Under the pieces are notes generated by a model. The model worked only from the letters and a program-made list of their open reading frames with translations, did no database searches and was not told the origin of the DNA. From NCBI GenBank assembly GCA_965365655.1, contig CBDUCN010000007.1:1-44913 (forward strand): 44,913 nt of DNA, written 5' to 3'. Source of the stretch: JBFHNV01 sp965365655 (GTDB taxonomy: Bacteria; Pseudomonadota; Gammaproteobacteria; HK1). Positions within the stretch are counted from its first letter, which is position 1, and the number at the start of each line of letters is the position of its first letter. The position numbers and the translations under genes were made by a program. Below are positions 43,519-44,913 of this stretch, one piece after another.

Positions 43519-44913
43519 TCAGAGGATCTTGAACGACCCCGCGTCGAGGCTGAACGCCGGCTGCGAGTCCGCCGGCGCCTGCTCGAGCGGCGTGCCCTTG
43601 TAGTGGCCGCGCAGTCCCCGGATCCAGGCCTTCGCGCGCGCGTTCAGCTGGAAGTCGTCGGTCATCAGGCGCCCGCGCGTGATCAGGATCCCCAGGTCCG
43701 CGCCCTCGTAACGGTAGTCGCCGGGCCCGGAGATGCGCAGGAAGAAGCCCTCGCGCTCCGTCTCCACCGCGCGTCGGTGATAGTCGAAGCGGTTGTAGAC
43801 CACCTCGTCGTCGGCAGTGAGCGTCCAGATCCCCGACTCCGGCGCATGCGTCAGCAGGTCCACGCTGTCCTCGGTGTGCTTGATCACGAGCTGGCTCCAG
43901 CTGTCGATGAAGTCCGGATCCGCCCAGCGCGAGTTCAGCCGCTCCACGTCGAGGTCGAAGTCCACGCCGGAGAACTCCAGCAGGTGGAACAGGAACAGCG
44001 GCGCGTCGGCGTGCGCGAAGGCCGCGTGGTTGGTCATCGAGCTCGCGCCGGTGACGCGCGGGTTGAGCTCCCCCAGGTACAGCTCGCCGTCGTCCTGGTC
44101 GATCAGGAAGTCGAGCTCGAAGTAGCCGCGGTAGCCCTCCTCGCGCAGCGACTCGCCGAATCGGAAGGTGAGATCGCGCGCCTTGTCGCGGATCTCCTGG
44201 GTGAAGGAGCCGGGGAAGATCTCGTTGCCGCACCAGCCGCCCTTCTTCGGCGTCAGCTCCTTGAAGCCGACCAGCTCGGTCATCAGCGGGCCGACGATCG
44301 TGCCGCGCTTCGTCGCGCAGGCCTCGATCGCGGAGCCGCGCACGTTGACCCGCTTCATGATCTTGATCTCTTCGCCGATCTCGATGTCCTTCGCGTACTT
44401 GTCGTACTCCTTTTCGCTGGACACGAAGAAGGTGGTGCTGCCCGAGTCGCCGAAGGCCGACTGCAGCACGAGATCGCTGCCGAGGTCCTTCGACACCTCG
44501 CACAGGTGGGCATAGCTCTTCACCTCAGAGAGCACGTTCGGCACGCTGGGCACACCGGCGCGGTCGCCGATGCGCACGGTCTCGATCTTGTTGTCCACCC
44601 TGCTGCGCAGCTTCGCCGGCGGGAACCACACCTCCATGCCCAGCTCCTGGGCCAGCTTCTCGGTGTCCTCGTCGAACATCAGGAAGGTCGCCTTCGGGTC
44701 GTCGCCGCGGCTCTTGATGAAGTCGATGACCTCCTTGTGGCCGAGGAGGTAGTTGTTGATGTCCTCGATGCTCTCGAACTCGCGGTGCGGCTGCTCGCTC
44801 GGGATGAACACGTTCGGATGGCGGCCGTCGAAGCAGTCGATGTAGTTGATGTAGCGGAAGTTCTTCACCCACTCGCTGATGCCCAGCAGGTTGAAGTTGG
44901 TCGCGCTGATGAA
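43519..44913 (-). CDS. ATP-grasp ligase (biotin carboxylase-like), 5' end beyond window
   Basis: An ATP-grasp enzyme, at least 464 residues; the frame stays open to the right edge, so the N-terminus is missing. A GTG at 44868 is a possible but unlikely start, because the residues before it (ending LLGISEWV) read as real protein. ATP-grasp landmarks: the flexible loop QSAFGDSGSTTFFV, the adenine-site strand EEIKIMKRV, and the metal-binding end YLGELNPRVTGASS. Such enzymes join a carboxylate to an amine or similar nucleophile through an acyl phosphate. The biotin-carboxylase-specific partners (BCCP, transcarboxylase) are not adjacent, so a carboxylate-amine ligase role is preferred. The C-terminal ~130 residues look like an accessory domain. 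It is followed by the C45 gene. Confidence 0.8.
   Translation of the reverse strand, partial: FISATNFNLLGISEWVKNFRYINYIDCFDGRHPNVFIPSEQPHREFESIEDINNYLLGHKEVIDFIKSRGDDPKATFLMFDEDTEKLAQELGMEVWFPPAKLRSRVDNKIETVRIGDRAGVPSVPNVLSEVKSYAHLCEVSKDLGSDLVLQSAFGDSGSTTFFVSSEKEYDKYAKDIEIGEEIKIMKRVNVRGSAIEACATKRGTIVGPLMTELVGFKELTPKKGGWCGNEIFPGSFTQEIRDKARDLTFRFGESLREEGYRGYFELDFLIDQDDGELYLGELNPRVTGASSMTNHAAFAHADAPLFLFHLLEFSGVDFDLDVERLNSRWADPDFIDSWSQLVIKHTEDSVDLLTHAPESGIWTLTADDEVVYNRFDYHRRAVETEREGFFLRISGPGDYRYEGADLGILITRGRLMTDDFQLNARAKAWIRGLRGHYKGTPLEQAPADSQPAFSLDAGSFKIL

Overview
The window is chromosomal DNA from a GC-rich (by eye roughly two-thirds GC or more) gammaproteobacterium. The evidence is the gene content and order. 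The left end has an rRNA operon beside tyrS, an M23 peptidase gene, anmK, erpA, a bactofilin gene, a DUF6776 gene and hemJ, a neighbourhood I recall from Pseudomonas aeruginosa. The right half has the mnmG-rsmG-parA-parB-atpIBEFHAGDC-glmU-glmS block that usually lies close to oriC. I cannot name the genus. A Chromatiales/Ectothiorhodospiraceae-like lineage is only a guess from base composition and gene style.

Layout. 1-350: 5' end of a 16S rRNA gene on the minus strand with its leader, boxA and a strong promoter. 349-9570: tyrS (-); the M23 peptidase and anmK pair (+; wall remodelling and wall-sugar recycling); erpA, bactofilin and DUF6776 genes (-); hemJ (+); a rubredoxin gene (-); thiE (+); a type I DAHP synthase gene (+). 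9595-14295: a tight minus-strand operon cysS-yidD-(Csd4/M99-like carboxypeptidase)-type II DAHP synthase-trm112, with ATGA overlaps. 14545-21470: gmhB, a diguanylate cyclase gene, lemA, corA, a large MscS-type channel gene and a DUF2062 gene. 21490-24879: glmS and glmU. 24961-32157: the complete F1Fo ATP synthase operon. 32293-36655: parB, parA, rsmG, mnmG. 36818-39860: glyQ-glyS, divergent from mnmG. 40195-44913: a hybrid histidine kinase gene, a C45-type Ntn-hydrolase gene and an ATP-grasp ligase gene that runs off the right edge.

Most genes are housekeeping: translation (tyrS, cysS, glyQS, trm112, mnmG, rsmG), envelope precursor supply and recycling (glmS, glmU, anmK, gmhB, the M23 and M99 peptidases), energy (atp), cofactors (hemJ, thiE, erpA), aromatic amino acids (two unrelated DAHP synthases) and chromosome segregation (parAB). 

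The least explained DNA is non-coding. One is a ~180-bp repeat with a three-way-junction fold, present in two inverted copies (5133-5311 and 7569-7748). The other is a ~306-bp multi-hairpin element with ~48-bp inverted ends between glyS and the kinase gene (39861-40166). Both carry a hairpin capped by the same ACAGGGATGT sequence. The least explained coding DNA is the ATP-grasp/C45 pair at the right edge. No CRISPR array, insertion sequence, tRNA gene, prophage or oriC was seen.
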